Assembly: GCA_021791515.1 (NCBI GenBank)
Contig: JAJYWK010000056.1
Span: forward strand, 1 to 35,667
DNA: 35,667 nt
Direction: 5' to 3'
Source: a bacterium
Lineage (GTDB): Bacteria; Patescibacteriota; Doudnabacteria; UBA920
Part shown: positions 8,261 through 16,970 of the stretch, one piece after another
How the letters are laid out: each line of letters starts with the position of its first letter
Numbering within the stretch: the first letter of the stretch is position 1
Position numbers and translations under genes: made by a program
The notes under the pieces: generated by a model
Seen by the model: only the letters and a program-made list of their open reading frames with translations
Database searches by the model: none
Told to the model about the DNA's origin: nothing

Positions 8261-8464
8261 TTATTGCAGCAATCCGCTGTAAGTAGCGGTCAAACTCTTC
8301 ATCACAAACGGCACTATAATTAAGGCGGCCAACAGCGGTAGCACGACCAAAACAAGGGTAATATACAACTGCCACATCATGTAATTTTTGGTCTTGCGCG
8401 TGTTTTCGTAAATTTCCTGCAACATTTGTTCCTGGGTAATTTTTTGATCTTGTTCAATTTCCAT
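8261..8464 (-). CDS. small membrane protein, 67 aa
   Basis: An N-terminal charged helix (EIEQDQKITQEQMLQEIYEN) leads into KTKNYMMWQLYITLVLVVLP, a hydrophobic stretch of about 25-30 residues that makes one long or two short membrane helices. This pattern recurs in CPR genomes as a conserved small membrane protein of unknown function. It lies between the YSxR protein and another membrane-anchored orphan in the same direction. Confidence 0.65.
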   Translation of the reverse strand: MEIEQDQKITQEQMLQEIYENTRKTKNYMMWQLYITLVLVVLPLLAALIIVPFVMKSLTATYSGLLQ

Positions 8465-8478
8465 AATTATATTAGATT

Positions 8479-8715
8479 TTAATAATTTATATACTCACCA
8501 TTATATTTTATTCCTTTCCAAACACAGTAGGGTAAAACAGCCATATCTGTCTTTTGATTTCCAACAACCTCTACATGTCCGCCATATCTGACGCATTCCT
8601 GATAATTTCGAGGAATTCTAAGACCAAGTTGCTGAAAGATATCCGTCTTAAAAAATAATATAAACATTGCCAAAATGATTGCTAAAATAATAAAAAACCA
8701 ATAAATTTTTTTCAT
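8479..8715 (-). CDS. membrane-anchored hypothetical protein, 78 aa
   Basis: Residues 3-23 (IYWFFIILAIILAMFILFF) form one membrane anchor or uncleaved signal. The ~50-residue extracytoplasmic tail holds two cysteines (ECVRYGG and PYCVWKG) that could form a disulfide. I do not recognise a family. It is 33 bp downstream of mutM and probably shares its transcript. Confidence 0.65.
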   Translation of the reverse strand: MKKIYWFFIILAIILAMFILFFKTDIFQQLGLRIPRNYQECVRYGGHVEVVGNQKTDMAVLPYCVWKGIKYNGEYINY

Positions 8716-8748
8716 TTTTGTTATCAGTTATTAATTATTTGTTATAAG

Positions 8749-9705
8749 TTACCTCTGGCATTTAGGGCAGAAACTTCCTGTCCTGCCGTTAAGTTTAACC
8801 GATGTTATTATCGTACCACATTTCTTGCACTTTTGCCCCTTGCGGCCGTAGACAAAATGAAACTTGCCGAATCCGCCCCAACTGCCGTCGGTACGCACAA
8901 AATCCCCGACCGACGACCCCTTGGCTTTAATGGCTTTTTTTAGTACCAGCTTGATGTTGGAATAAATCTTTCTAAATTCTAAATTCTGTATTCTGGATAC
9001 TGTTCTTTCCGGCCTCACCCCGGAAAGAAACAGAATTTCATCGGAATAAATATTGCCAATGCCGGCCACGGTTTTAGGATCCATTAAAACTTCCTTAATT
9101 TTTCCATGGGGAGTCTTTTGCGCGGCCGAGCAAAAGACTCCGGTGGTAAATTTCTTATCAAGCGGTTCCGGGCCGTACTCTTTTAATTCTTTGACTTGAT
9201 CTAATTCATCATCGCGTACCAATTTTAAATAGCCGAACTTGCGAATATCGTTAAAATATAAATGCGAAGCATCACTAAAAGTAAAAATTACGTGCGTGTG
9301 TTTGCCCGGCAATAAAACTTTAGGCGCTGATAGTTTGTTAAACATTCGATACAGCCCGTGCGTTTTAGCCCGCAACTTTTTATCTTCAAAAATAAACTGT
9401 CCAGTCATCTTTAAATGAACCAATAGGTGCAGGGAGCGGCCTGTCCGACGAAGCTTTAGCGAAGTTGGAGAGAGGTTGATAATAATTAACTTTGCCCTTC
9501 TTTTTACACCCAATATTTTTTGCCCCTTTAGCAACTTAATAAATTTTAAAACTTGATAACTTTTTGCTTGCCGCTTTGGCGGCAAAGCGGCGGGCCCCAC
9601 AGCCACCATTTTGGGCGCGTTAACTGCAACCGACTTGATTTTTCGGTTTTTAAGTTTGCGATTTAACTCACTGGCGACAGTTTGAACTTCTGGCAGTTCG
9701 GGCAT
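8749..9705 (-). CDS. mutM: formamidopyrimidine-DNA glycosylase (MutM/Fpg)
   Basis: This base-excision repair enzyme removes 8-oxoguanine and FapyG and nicks the strand by beta/delta-elimination. It begins with the catalytic PELPEV (Pro2, Glu3), has LLVHLKMTGQF (about 94-104) and GIGNIYSDE (215-223), and ends in a zinc finger (CKKCG...FCPKC, 293-316). At 318 residues it is about 50 longer than E. coli Fpg. The excess falls where the DNA is palindromic or repetitive: residues ~38-49, ~80-91 and ~190-201, plus an ATTCTAAATTCTG-type stretch near 235-245. The key motifs are undisturbed, so activity is likely kept. AAGGA lies about 9 nt before the ATG, within an ACCGGT-centred repeat. Confidence 0.95.
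   Translation of the reverse strand: MPELPEVQTVASELNRKLKNRKIKSVAVNAPKMVAVGPAALPPKRQAKSYQVLKFIKLLKGQKILGVKRRAKLIIINLSPTSLKLRRTGRSLHLLVHLKMTGQFIFEDKKLRAKTHGLYRMFNKLSAPKVLLPGKHTHVIFTFSDASHLYFNDIRKFGYLKLVRDDELDQVKELKEYGPEPLDKKFTTGVFCSAAQKTPHGKIKEVLMDPKTVAGIGNIYSDEILFLSGVRPERTVSRIQNLEFRKIYSNIKLVLKKAIKAKGSSVGDFVRTDGSWGGFGKFHFVYGRKGQKCKKCGTIITSVKLNGRTGSFCPKCQR
9110..9141. repeat. In-frame palindrome inside mutM (1)
   Basis: GGAGTCTTTTGC (9110-9121) and GCAAAAGACTCC (9130-9141) form a perfect 12-bp stem with an 8-nt GCGGCCGA loop. It is translated in mutM as roughly GVFCSAAQKTP, a segment absent from typical Fpg proteins as far as I know. Confidence 0.75.
9444..9469. repeat. In-frame palindrome inside mutM (2), CGAAGCTTTAGC core
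   Basis: TCCGAC...GTTGGA arms enclose CGAAGCTTTAGCG. The stretch encodes about SPTSLKLRRTGRS in mutM. The same 12-mer core occurs on the minus strand inside nrdJ (18520-18553), so the two belong to one family. Confidence 0.7.
9570..9591. repeat. In-frame palindrome inside mutM (3)
   Basis: GCCGCTTT (9570-9577) pairs with AAAGCGGC (9584-9591) around GGCGGC. It encodes about AALPPKRQAK in mutM, between two strands that are normally joined by a short loop. Confidence 0.65.
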
Positions 9706-9711
9706 AAAAAT

Positions 9712-9772
9712 TATCCTTAATCTTTAATCCTTTATCTTTCACCGGTCAAGGATTAACGATAATGGATAAATG
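9712..9772. repeat. ACCGGT-centred AAGGATAAA repeat in the mutM leader
   Basis: On the minus strand, words of the form ATCCTT/AAAGGATTAAAGATTAAGGATAA flank ACCGGT (9741-9746). The copy nearest the gene supplies the mutM Shine-Dalgarno sequence. A sister copy lies at 12238-12299 before ndk. Confidence 0.6.
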
Positions 9773-9810
9773 ATATTTGTTCCATTATACCATCAATAAC
9801 CCGCCCGTGA

Positions 9811-9883
9811 TATAATACCCATAAGATTTACCCCGTTAGAAGTACCACGGAATGCTAAATACGGGATAGTCTTAAGTTATAAT
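9811..9883 (+). promoter_or_regulatory. Two candidate -10 boxes before the rel gene
   Basis: TGATATAAT (TATAAT 9811-9816, with extended TG) and TATAAT (9878-9883) face the rel gene. Neither has a good -35 box. The second would give a leader of about 30-35 nt. The remainder of the 9706-9921 gap holds the mutM leader repeat and one copy of ACCCCGTTA. Confidence 0.45.
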
Positions 9884-9921
9884 CTCAAATAACGGACGCT
9901 TAACATTAACTTCTAACTGAG

Positions 9922-11436
<1,515 letters not shown>

Positions 11437-11477
11437 TAAGCGACACTAATTTACGAATCCACACGAATGATACGAAT

Positions 11478-11516
11478 ACAATGATGCCCATTGCGCAACG
11501 CAATGGGCATCATTGT
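11478..11516. terminator. Long hairpin between convergent rel and the 64-aa ORF
   Basis: ACAATGATGCCCATTGCG pairs with CGCAATGGGCATCATTGT around a CAA loop, an 18-bp perfect stem. The T-tail is poor on both strands, so it may act as a weak bidirectional terminator or a stability element. Confidence 0.65.
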
Positions 11517-11525
11517 TGTATAAAA

Positions 11526-11720
11526 TTAAAGCAAATGATCCGGCAGGCCCTTCTTGCCCTTTACTTTGAAATCTCCATCTTTTCTCTCTGGAACGTCTTT
11601 TTTAGGCACATCCTTACCTCTTACAAACTCACCAAACTGATTAATGGAACTACCGCTAGGAAGTATTGTTTCGGGCTCAGATGATCCGGGTTTATCAAAA
11701 TCTTCTGGTCTAATTGGCAT
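11526..11720 (-). CDS. small hydrophilic hypothetical protein, 64 aa
   Basis: A short, proline-, glycine- and charge-rich protein (MPIRPEDFDKPGSSEPE..., ending KKGLPDHLL) with no membrane segment, probably disordered. It begins 17 bp downstream of the ndk stop in the same direction and would be the last gene of that operon. No Shine-Dalgarno site is clear and I recognise no family, so it may not be real. Confidence 0.45.
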   Translation of the reverse strand: MPIRPEDFDKPGSSEPETILPSGSSINQFGEFVRGKDVPKKDVPERKDGDFKVKGKKGLPDHLL

Positions 11721-11737
11721 AGTTTTAAAAATTAATC

Positions 11738-12232
11738 TTAATACGCTATAGTATGCTTGGTATACCCGGGCTTGTGCTCGTGCAGTTCTTCCGGGCTAAA
11801 CCAGACGGCTATTTCGCTTTCTGCTTCGGGTACAGAGCCCGAGGCATGGACTAAATTGTATACACCCATTTTTTTGCTGTCCGCGTGCTTAAAGGACACG
11901 TGGGAATAATCGCCGCGAATGGTGCCGGGAGCGGCGGCTTTGGGTTCGGTGGTGCCGACCATTTTACGTACAATTTCCACAGCTTCCACGCCTTCCAAAC
12001 AAATCGCCACAATGGGTCCGGAAGTAAGCATTTCTATCATTAAATTCCGAACATGCTCTCCGCGGCGTTGGGCCAAATCTTCCGTATAGTGCTTGGCTGC
12101 AAGCTCCTTTTTTGGCCAGGTCATTTTAAGCCCGGCGATTTTTAAGCCTGCCCGCTCAAAACGGCTAATAATTTCGCCAATTAAACCGCGATCAATCGCG
12201 TCTGGCTTTAAAAGCACTAGTGATCTTTCCAT
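11738..12232 (-). CDS. ndk: nucleoside diphosphate kinase
   Basis: Ndk moves the gamma-phosphate from ATP to other (d)NDPs through a phosphohistidine. It starts ERSLVLLKPDAIDRGLIGEI (Lys9), continues FERAGLKIAGLKM and GTTEPKAAAPGTIRGDY, and has the active-site YNLVHASGS with His129. Length is 164 residues, longer than the ~140 usual, from a C-terminal extension (WFSPEELHEHKPGYTKHTIAY) that I have seen in other bacterial Ndk proteins. AAAGGA precedes the ATG, supplied by the ACCGGT-centred repeat. It works downstream of the ribonucleotide reductase encoded in the same array, turning dNDPs into dNTPs. Confidence 0.96.
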   Translation of the reverse strand: MERSLVLLKPDAIDRGLIGEIISRFERAGLKIAGLKMTWPKKELAAKHYTEDLAQRRGEHVRNLMIEMLTSGPIVAICLEGVEAVEIVRKMVGTTEPKAAAPGTIRGDYSHVSFKHADSKKMGVYNLVHASGSVPEAESEIAVWFSPEELHEHKPGYTKHTIAY

Positions 12233-12237
12233 AAAAT

Positions 12238-12299
12238 TTTTATCCTTTATCTTTTATCTTTTATCCTTTACCGGTTAAGGATAAAGGATAAAAGATAAT
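12238..12299. repeat. ACCGGT-centred AAAGGATAAA repeat between ppi and ndk
   Basis: TTATCTTTTATCCTTTA and TAAAGGATAAAAGATAA flank CCGGTTAAGGA. This 17-bp hairpin has the same design as the mutM leader (9712-9772), and again provides the Shine-Dalgarno site of the following gene. Confidence 0.65.
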
Positions 12300-12302
12300 G
12301 GA

Positions 12303-13064
12303 TTATTTGATAATTTTTACGCTTTCCATTACCACCGGCCGCGTAGGCGCGCCGTCGGTCGGCCCCATTTGTGGGGTTATTTCTACCTGGCCGATTTTAT
12401 CCACCACATCCAGACCGGCCCTAACTTTGCCAAAAATAGTATACGCGTGGGGCAAAGGGTTATCGGCCAGCATAATAAAGAATTGGCTGCCGTTGGTATT
12501 GGGGCCGCTATTGGCCATGGCCAAAACGCCTTTTACATAGCCGGCCTTGTAGCTTGCCGTATTGGCATTTAACTCATCTTCAAAAGATTTTCCAAAAACG
12601 CTAACTCCGCCGCTGCCGTTGCCGCTGGGGTCGCCGCCCTGAATTACAAAACCTTTGGCCACGCGATGGAAAGTTAAACAGTTGTAATAGCCTGCGTCCG
12701 TCAGGCGCAAAAAATTCTCCACGGTTTTGGGCGCGTCTTTCTCATAGAATTCCAAAACAATTTTGCCAAAATCCTTCACGTCCATTTCCACCTGCCGGCC
12801 GGCCAGACTTAAGTTGCTATTGCTCTTTAACTTTGCTTCGTCAAAATTTCTTTGACATTGTCCGCTTAAAGAGGGGTCTGAATTTTGCGCCTGTTGTTCG
12901 GTCGGGGATGCTTTTTGCTCTGAATTTTCCGGAGTGGCCGGCGGGGTAATTGAATTAGTGTCCATAACTAGGGGGGCCGTGTCTTTGCGGTATAAATAAT
13001 ACCCCGCGGCCACTCCGGCTAAAATAATTAAAATTATAACAATTACTAACGTTCGGTTGCTCAT
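12303..13064 (-). CDS. membrane-anchored cyclophilin-type peptidyl-prolyl isomerase
   Basis: It catalyses cis-trans isomerisation of X-Pro bonds, here outside the cytoplasmic membrane. An N-terminal anchor (LVIVIILIILAGVAAGYYLY) is followed by a ~60-residue Pro/Thr/Gln linker and then the cyclophilin domain: GKIVLEFYEKDAPKTVENF, LTFHRVAKGFVIQGGDPSGN with the catalytic Arg, and ANSGPNTNGSQFFIMLAD. Start ATG 13064 is taken, not the upstream in-frame codon at 13157, because the anchor begins here and the added residues look random. No Shine-Dalgarno site is seen. It lies between comEC and ndk in the minus-strand array and may aid folding of exported proteins. Confidence 0.93.
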   Translation of the reverse strand: MSNRTLVIVIILIILAGVAAGYYLYRKDTAPLVMDTNSITPPATPENSEQKASPTEQQAQNSDPSLSGQCQRNFDEAKLKSNSNLSLAGRQVEMDVKDFGKIVLEFYEKDAPKTVENFLRLTDAGYYNCLTFHRVAKGFVIQGGDPSGNGSGGVSVFGKSFEDELNANTASYKAGYVKGVLAMANSGPNTNGSQFFIMLADNPLPHAYTIFGKVRAGLDVVDKIGQVEITPQMGPTDGAPTRPVVMESVKIIK

Positions 13065-13124
13065 GTAAAAATTTTTAATAATTAAGTCTTTTAAAAGCTT
13101 ATCATAAATTACCCAACGATTCAA

Positions 13125-13223
13125 CCCAGCACCGGTTTCCACTAAACAAAATAGCAATTTTTACAATTTTTGCTTCAATTTTGGATGTTATCAGATTTAG
13201 GTTTTAGGGAAACTGGTGCTGGG
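13125..13223. repeat. 99-bp inverted repeat overlapping the 3' end of comEC
   Basis: CCCAGCACCGGTTTCC (13125-13140) and GGAAACTGGTGCTGGG (13208-13223) match at 15 of 16 positions around a 67-nt AT-rich centre. The right arm encodes the last ~9 residues of ComEC (PSTSFPKT). Either a palindromic mobile element or a long terminator-like structure. Confidence 0.65.
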
Positions 13224-14651
13224 CAGGCCTTCTCCGGATTTTTTTATCGCAAGTTTTAATAAGTAGTACAGCGCAAACTCGGCCAAAATCATCAGCCAAA
13301 ACAGCCAAATGGAAATTTTAAAATCCAGACTGCTAAAAGGCAAACGGGCAAAAAAATGAGTGATGAATAAAATATATTTAAGCAGTAAGCTGGCTATTAA
13401 AGCCAAGCCCGGGCCGACAAATGGCAAAATACTAAAAAATCCAAACAACATAATAGCGGGAATCAGCGGCAAAACCAGCATGTTAACAATGGGGGCGACC
13501 AGACTTAAACGGCCAAAATTAAAAAGAATTAACGGCAAGGTTGCGACAATTGCCGAAAGGGTTGTAAGCAAAACAGTTTTTACCCCAAACCATTCCCCAA
13601 AATTTTTAAAGCGCAGGCTTAATAAAGGATAAAAATAAATTATCCCGGCAGTAGCGGTAAAAGACAGCTGAAAACCTACGTCCCAAAACAAAATTTTTGG
13701 ATTTATTAAAAGCATTATCAAAGCGGCACAAAATAAGGAAGGCGCCACCGCGTACTGTCGGCCGGAATTTAAAGCCCAAAGAGCTAAAACGCACATTACG
13801 CCGGCGCGCACCACCGAAGCCGAAGCGCCGGCAATAATCACAAATCCCATAACGGTAAAAATTCCCAAATAAAACCAAGCGCGCCGACCAAAAACCCAAG
13901 CCAAACAGGCCAGCGCCGAAATTAAAATGGTGACGTTATAGCCGGAAACCGCAATAATGTGAGAAGTGCCGGTGGCATTAAAATTATCCACAATTTCCGG
14001 AGGCAAAGTTTTTTTGGCGCCGATTAAAATCCCCAAAAGCAAACTGTTCTCCGGCTCCGCATAAAGTTGGTTTAGCCGATCCACAAAAGCCCATTTAATT
14101 TTAAGCAAAATTTCCTTTAGCTGACTTCCCTGATGGCTTTTTAAAATCAAAATTTTCGGGTAATAGGCAAGCCCGTAAATGTTAAACCGCTCCAAATATT
14201 TGGGATAATCAAAATCGTTAAACTCTTTGGCCGAAGTAATTTTGCCTGCCACCGCCAACTTGTCGCCGTAAAAAAACGATTGCGATTTGGTAGTGGTGAG
14301 CAGCAAGTTTTGGCTATGCCCAAAAGGCCTAAAAGTAATAAGCTGTTTGTCCGGCCGGATGTCTATATCTTCCGCGATTACACCTTCCAATTTTTGCTTC
14401 TGGCCGATTAGTTGACTAAATTCATTGGGCAGCTGAGCGGCCTGCAGCCTTAAAGCGCCCAAGCACAGGGATAATAAAAAAAGCGCGTAAACAGCGCCTG
14501 GGGAATCAAACACATACAATAAAATGATTAAAGCGGTGCCAACCGCAACTGCGCTTAAGACAATCCGATGATCCGCTTGCCACAGTGAGGCAACAAATAC
14601 GCCGACAGTAAAAGCAATACTTATCCCAATAAAAATTTTAGATTTCGACAT
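13197..14651 (-). CDS. comEC: ComEC/Rec2-family DNA uptake channel, core domain only
   Basis: A polytopic membrane protein related to the channel that imports single-stranded DNA during natural transformation. Two or three N-terminal helices lead to a DUF4131/OB-like region (VIAEDIDIRPDKQLITFRPF), then the Competence domain with the family motif NATGTSHIIAVSGYNVTILI near 230-250 and some seven further helices. At 484 residues it lacks the C-terminal metallo-beta-lactamase domain of full-length ComEC, a common state in CPR genomes. The ATG overlaps the end of the DUF167 gene by 14 nt, implying translational coupling. The final residues come from a palindromic repeat. Confidence 0.9.
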   Translation of the reverse strand: MSKSKIFIGISIAFTVGVFVASLWQADHRIVLSAVAVGTALIILLYVFDSPGAVYALFLLSLCLGALRLQAAQLPNEFSQLIGQKQKLEGVIAEDIDIRPDKQLITFRPFGHSQNLLLTTTKSQSFFYGDKLAVAGKITSAKEFNDFDYPKYLERFNIYGLAYYPKILILKSHQGSQLKEILLKIKWAFVDRLNQLYAEPENSLLLGILIGAKKTLPPEIVDNFNATGTSHIIAVSGYNVTILISALACLAWVFGRRAWFYLGIFTVMGFVIIAGASASVVRAGVMCVLALWALNSGRQYAVAPSLFCAALIMLLINPKILFWDVGFQLSFTATAGIIYFYPLLSLRFKNFGEWFGVKTVLLTTLSAIVATLPLILFNFGRLSLVAPIVNMLVLPLIPAIMLFGFFSILPFVGPGLALIASLLLKYILFITHFFARLPFSSLDFKISIWLFWLMILAEFALYYLLKLAIKKSGEGLPSTSFPKT

Positions 14652-14859
14652 TAAAAACTTTGGTTTTTGATTTTGCGCCGCGAATCAAGTTTATTCGCGA
14701 TTTGCTGGTTTTAAAATGCTCCGCCAGCGATTCAATAACAGCCATATTTGCTTTGCCTTCCAAAGGAGGAGCGCTTACATAAACATGCAAACCGCCAAAT
14801 AAATCTTTTTCCACGCGCGGTTTTTTGGAATTAGGATGGGCAGTGATGGTAACTTTCAT
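14638..14859 (-). CDS. DUF167/YggU-family protein
   Basis: A 73-residue alpha/beta protein of the YggU family: MKVTITAHPNSKKPRVEK, then the hallmark VSAPPLEGKANMAVIESLAEHF and SRINLIRGAKSKTKVFNV. The biochemical role is unknown. It lies 13 bp after the DUF6580 stop and overlaps comEC by 14 nt, so the three are surely one transcript. Confidence 0.92.
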   Translation of the reverse strand: MKVTITAHPNSKKPRVEKDLFGGLHVYVSAPPLEGKANMAVIESLAEHFKTSKSRINLIRGAKSKTKVFNVEI

Positions 14860-14872
14860 TGCTTATCCTAGA

Positions 14873-15475
14873 TTAAATTTTAGTCTTCGAGCTTGCCCAA
14901 AAGCCAAAATTTAAATTTGTTCTCGACTTCGCTCGAACAATATACCCAACAATTTCATAAACCCCAAACAGGGCTGCGGTGTAACCCAAATCGCCCGCCA
15001 TTGTCCCCCGCAAGAACGGCAAGCCGTTCATGTAGGCTAAAATTATGCCGCTGATGTTATGAGGATACTCGCTGTAAAAAAAAGCGAAATTGGTGACAAA
15101 GAAGAAGAGCATGGATGCGGCGATTGAAGATCCAACGATTTTAATCCATTTAATAACCTCACCTTGCCTCTCCTTAAAAAAGGAGAGGGATGGGCCCATT
15201 TCCCTCCTTGCAGAGGAGGGGTTAAGGGAGGTTCTTATCCAAACCCCAAACAAAATGCCTGCCAAATGACTGGCGTAAACCGCAAGCATTAACGGCCAGG
15301 AGAAAAAACCTAAAAATAAATCGCTAATAAATCTTGCCGCCAAAGTGAGCCCCGCTGCTTTTTTCCAATCCAAAGTCGCGGCAGAAAAAATCGCCAGCGC
15401 GGTTATGGACGCGAAGTTCGGCATATGCGGAATAAAACGGGCTATTATTGCTAAGATGATAATAAAATAAATCAT
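14873..15475 (-). CDS. DUF6580-family putative transport protein (ECF S-component-like)
   Basis: A hydrophobic protein of five or six helices starting YFIIILAIIARFIPHMPNFA, followed by SITALAIFSAATLDWKKAAG, LFLGFFSWPLMLAVYASHLAG and SSIAASMLFFFVTNFAFFYS. It fits DUF6580, which I remember as a putative transport family resembling substrate-binding (S) components of ECF vitamin transporters. No ECF ATPase or T component lies in the window. Its ATG overlaps the preceding stop in an ATGA junction. Residues ~81-107 (SSARREMGPSLSFFKERQGE region) are encoded by a palindromic insertion and look foreign in a membrane protein. Context with DUF4430, adenosyltransferase and NrdJ suggests corrinoid uptake; that is inference. 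Confidence 0.75.
   Translation of the reverse strand: MIYFIIILAIIARFIPHMPNFASITALAIFSAATLDWKKAAGLTLAARFISDLFLGFFSWPLMLAVYASHLAGILFGVWIRTSLNPSSARREMGPSLSFFKERQGEVIKWIKIVGSSIAASMLFFFVTNFAFFYSEYPHNISGIILAYMNGLPFLRGTMAGDLGYTAALFGVYEIVGYIVRAKSRTNLNFGFWASSKTKI
15154..15233. repeat. Compound palindrome inserted in frame in the DUF6580 gene
   Basis: Three hairpins in tandem: CCTCTCCTT/AAGGAGAGG (15167-15188), ATGGGCCCAT (15190-15199) and CCCTCCT/AGGAGGG (15202-15220), bracketed by AACCTC and GAGGTT. The whole is translated without a stop or frameshift. Confidence 0.75.
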
Positions 15476-15768
15476 ACTTGATTTGCGATTCTATAGTTAA
15501 TAAAAATATTTAAAATCAAACTATGTAATTTTTCCATTAAATAAGCATCTCCTGAACCTTCTTCTAAGGTATTCAGCCAATTTTTGCTTTGCTGCAAAAG
15601 AGGCCCCTGATCTGGCATATAAAGTTTATATTGCTCAATATCCCTTAAGGCATTTTTTAAAATTAGCATTGGCTGAGGGTGATTTAAAAATTCAGATTGG
15701 TCTAATTCGCGGCCAATTCTACTTATGACAACACTCCTCATTCTACTCTCTCTCTCTGCTGGATCCAT
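15472..15768 (-). CDS. small helical hypothetical protein, 98 aa
   Basis: I do not recognise it. It begins MDPAERESRMRSVVISRIGR and is rich in charged and leucine residues, probably a soluble helical bundle. The ATG at 15768 is chosen, not the in-frame codon at 15831, because it follows the DUF4430 stop by a single base. It ends in an ATGA overlap with the DUF6580 gene. Such tight coupling on both sides suggests it works with the lipoprotein and the membrane protein. Confidence 0.6.
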   Translation of the reverse strand: MDPAERESRMRSVVISRIGRELDQSEFLNHPQPMLILKNALRDIEQYKLYMPDQGPLLQQSKNWLNTLEEGSGDAYLMEKLHSLILNIFINYRIANQV

Positions 15769-15769
15769 A

Positions 15770-16237
15770 TTATTTATAATTATTGATTGCCGAAAGTTTC
15801 CACTCAATCTTATCCCCTGCTTTAAGAACATAAGATGACGCGCCTACGTTGCTACTTTTTCCGTTTACAAAAAATTCCCAAAAGTGCTTGCTGTCCGGCT
15901 TTGCGCCGTCTATCGCCAAGACCATTTTGCCCAAGCCGCTGTATTCTTTGCTTTCCACCCGATGCGTTGCCTCCAAAACATCCATCGCGCTCTGGCCTTG
16001 GGTAAACTGCGTCTTTGGCTGGTTTATATTAGAACCTTCAACTGTTTGGATTATCCAAGGTCTATCATCTGGCACTTGATTTTGCGCCTGATTCTGATTT
16101 CCAGCTGTTTGTTGTGTACTGTTTACTGTATTTTGGGTACTACCGCCTGTTGCCTGTTGCCTGTTGCCTAAATCGCATCCCGCCGCTAACAAAAAAATCC
16201 CCGCTGACACTAGTAAAATTTTCGATATTTTTTTCAT
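15770..16237 (-). CDS. DUF4430 (transcobalamin-like C-terminal) lipoprotein
   Basis: Residues 1-21 form a lipoprotein signal (KKISKILLVSAGIFLLAAGC, lipidated Cys21). A Gln/Asn/Thr-rich linker follows to about 60, then one DUF4430 domain: FTQGQSAMDVLEATHRVESK, GLGKMVLAIDGAKPDSKHFW and EFFVNGKSSNVGASSYVLKA. DUF4430 is named for similarity to the C-terminal domain of transcobalamin/intrinsic factor. It would sit on the outer face of the membrane. Ligand binding is not proven for bacterial members; the neighbouring adenosyltransferase and B12-dependent reductase make a corrinoid plausible. Confidence 0.85.
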   Translation of the reverse strand: MKKISKILLVSAGIFLLAAGCDLGNRQQATGGSTQNTVNSTQQTAGNQNQAQNQVPDDRPWIIQTVEGSNINQPKTQFTQGQSAMDVLEATHRVESKEYSGLGKMVLAIDGAKPDSKHFWEFFVNGKSSNVGASSYVLKAGDKIEWKLSAINNYK

Positions 16238-16269
16238 ATCTTATATCTTAAATCATAAATCTTAACTTA

Positions 16270-16965
16270 TCAATAGTCTATTCCCCTCTGTGCCAATATC
16301 CCCTTATAATACGGGTGCTTGATCATTTTCATTTCCGTTACCAAATCGCACAATGCTAAAATTTTAGGATATTTATTATGACCGGTTAAAACCAAATGCT
16401 GCAAGGGCGCTTTTAATTTAATAAGATCGATAATATCACGTTCTTCTATAAGCTTGGATTCTAAGGCAGAAATAATTTCGTCTAAAATTACCAGTTGATA
16501 TTTTCCGCTTACAATTACCTCACGAGCCCGCTCCACGCCTTTTAACGCGGCGCGAATGTGAACTTCCTTTTCTTTTTTATCTCCCAAAATGCCGACAAAG
16601 CCTAAGCCTAATTGTTCATTATAGATTCTTCCGATTTTCCCCTCCCCAATACTTGGGGAGGGTGCCCCGAAGGGGCGGGAGAGGTTATTGTTACCCCACG
16701 ATGATCCCAATTTCTGTTCTAAGAAGTCAAAAAAATCTATTTCACTGCTCACCGGCCACTCGCCTTCTTGAATTTGCGCTGATGATGACGCCGCCGCTTT
16801 AACAAACTGCAGAATATAAACATTCATCCCTACGCCAGCGGCTCTAACTGCCATACCCATTGCCGCCGTGGTTTTGCCTTTGCCCGCGCCCAAATAACAG
16901 ATCACCAAGCCTTTAGGCTCGTCGGAAAATTTTTCAGGCATTTTGATTTTTTGTTTTTTTTTCAT
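16270..16965 (-). CDS. cobO: ATP:corrinoid adenosyltransferase (CobA/CobO/BtuR type)
   Basis: It attaches the 5'-deoxyadenosyl group to cob(I)alamin or cobinamide, producing the coenzyme NrdJ needs. Recognisable parts: the P-loop LGAGKGKTTAAMGMAVRAAG (residues 25-44), VYILQFVKA, LVILDEIISAL, LVLTGHNKYPKILALCDLVT, and the terminal IDY shared with BtuR. It has an extra ~25-30 residues around 83-108 (NNNLSRPFGAPSPSIGEGKI), encoded by a palindromic insertion at 16640-16676. It starts 5 bp after the preceding methyltransferase stop. No corrinoid ring synthesis genes are visible, so the role is salvage. Confidence 0.92.
   Translation of the reverse strand: MKKKQKIKMPEKFSDEPKGLVICYLGAGKGKTTAAMGMAVRAAGVGMNVYILQFVKAAASSSAQIQEGEWPVSSEIDFFDFLEQKLGSSWGNNNLSRPFGAPSPSIGEGKIGRIYNEQLGLGFVGILGDKKEKEVHIRAALKGVERAREVIVSGKYQLVILDEIISALESKLIEERDIIDLIKLKAPLQHLVLTGHNKYPKILALCDLVTEMKMIKHPYYKGILAQRGIDY
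16640..16676. repeat. Double palindrome inserted in frame in cobO
   Basis: CCCTCCCCAA/TTGGGGAGGG (16640-16662, TAC loop) and GCCCC/GGGGC (16664-16676, GAA loop) lie back to back. They encode about RPFGAPSPSIGEG, which is absent from E. coli BtuR at the equivalent place. Confidence 0.8.
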
Positions 16966-16970
16966 AAAGT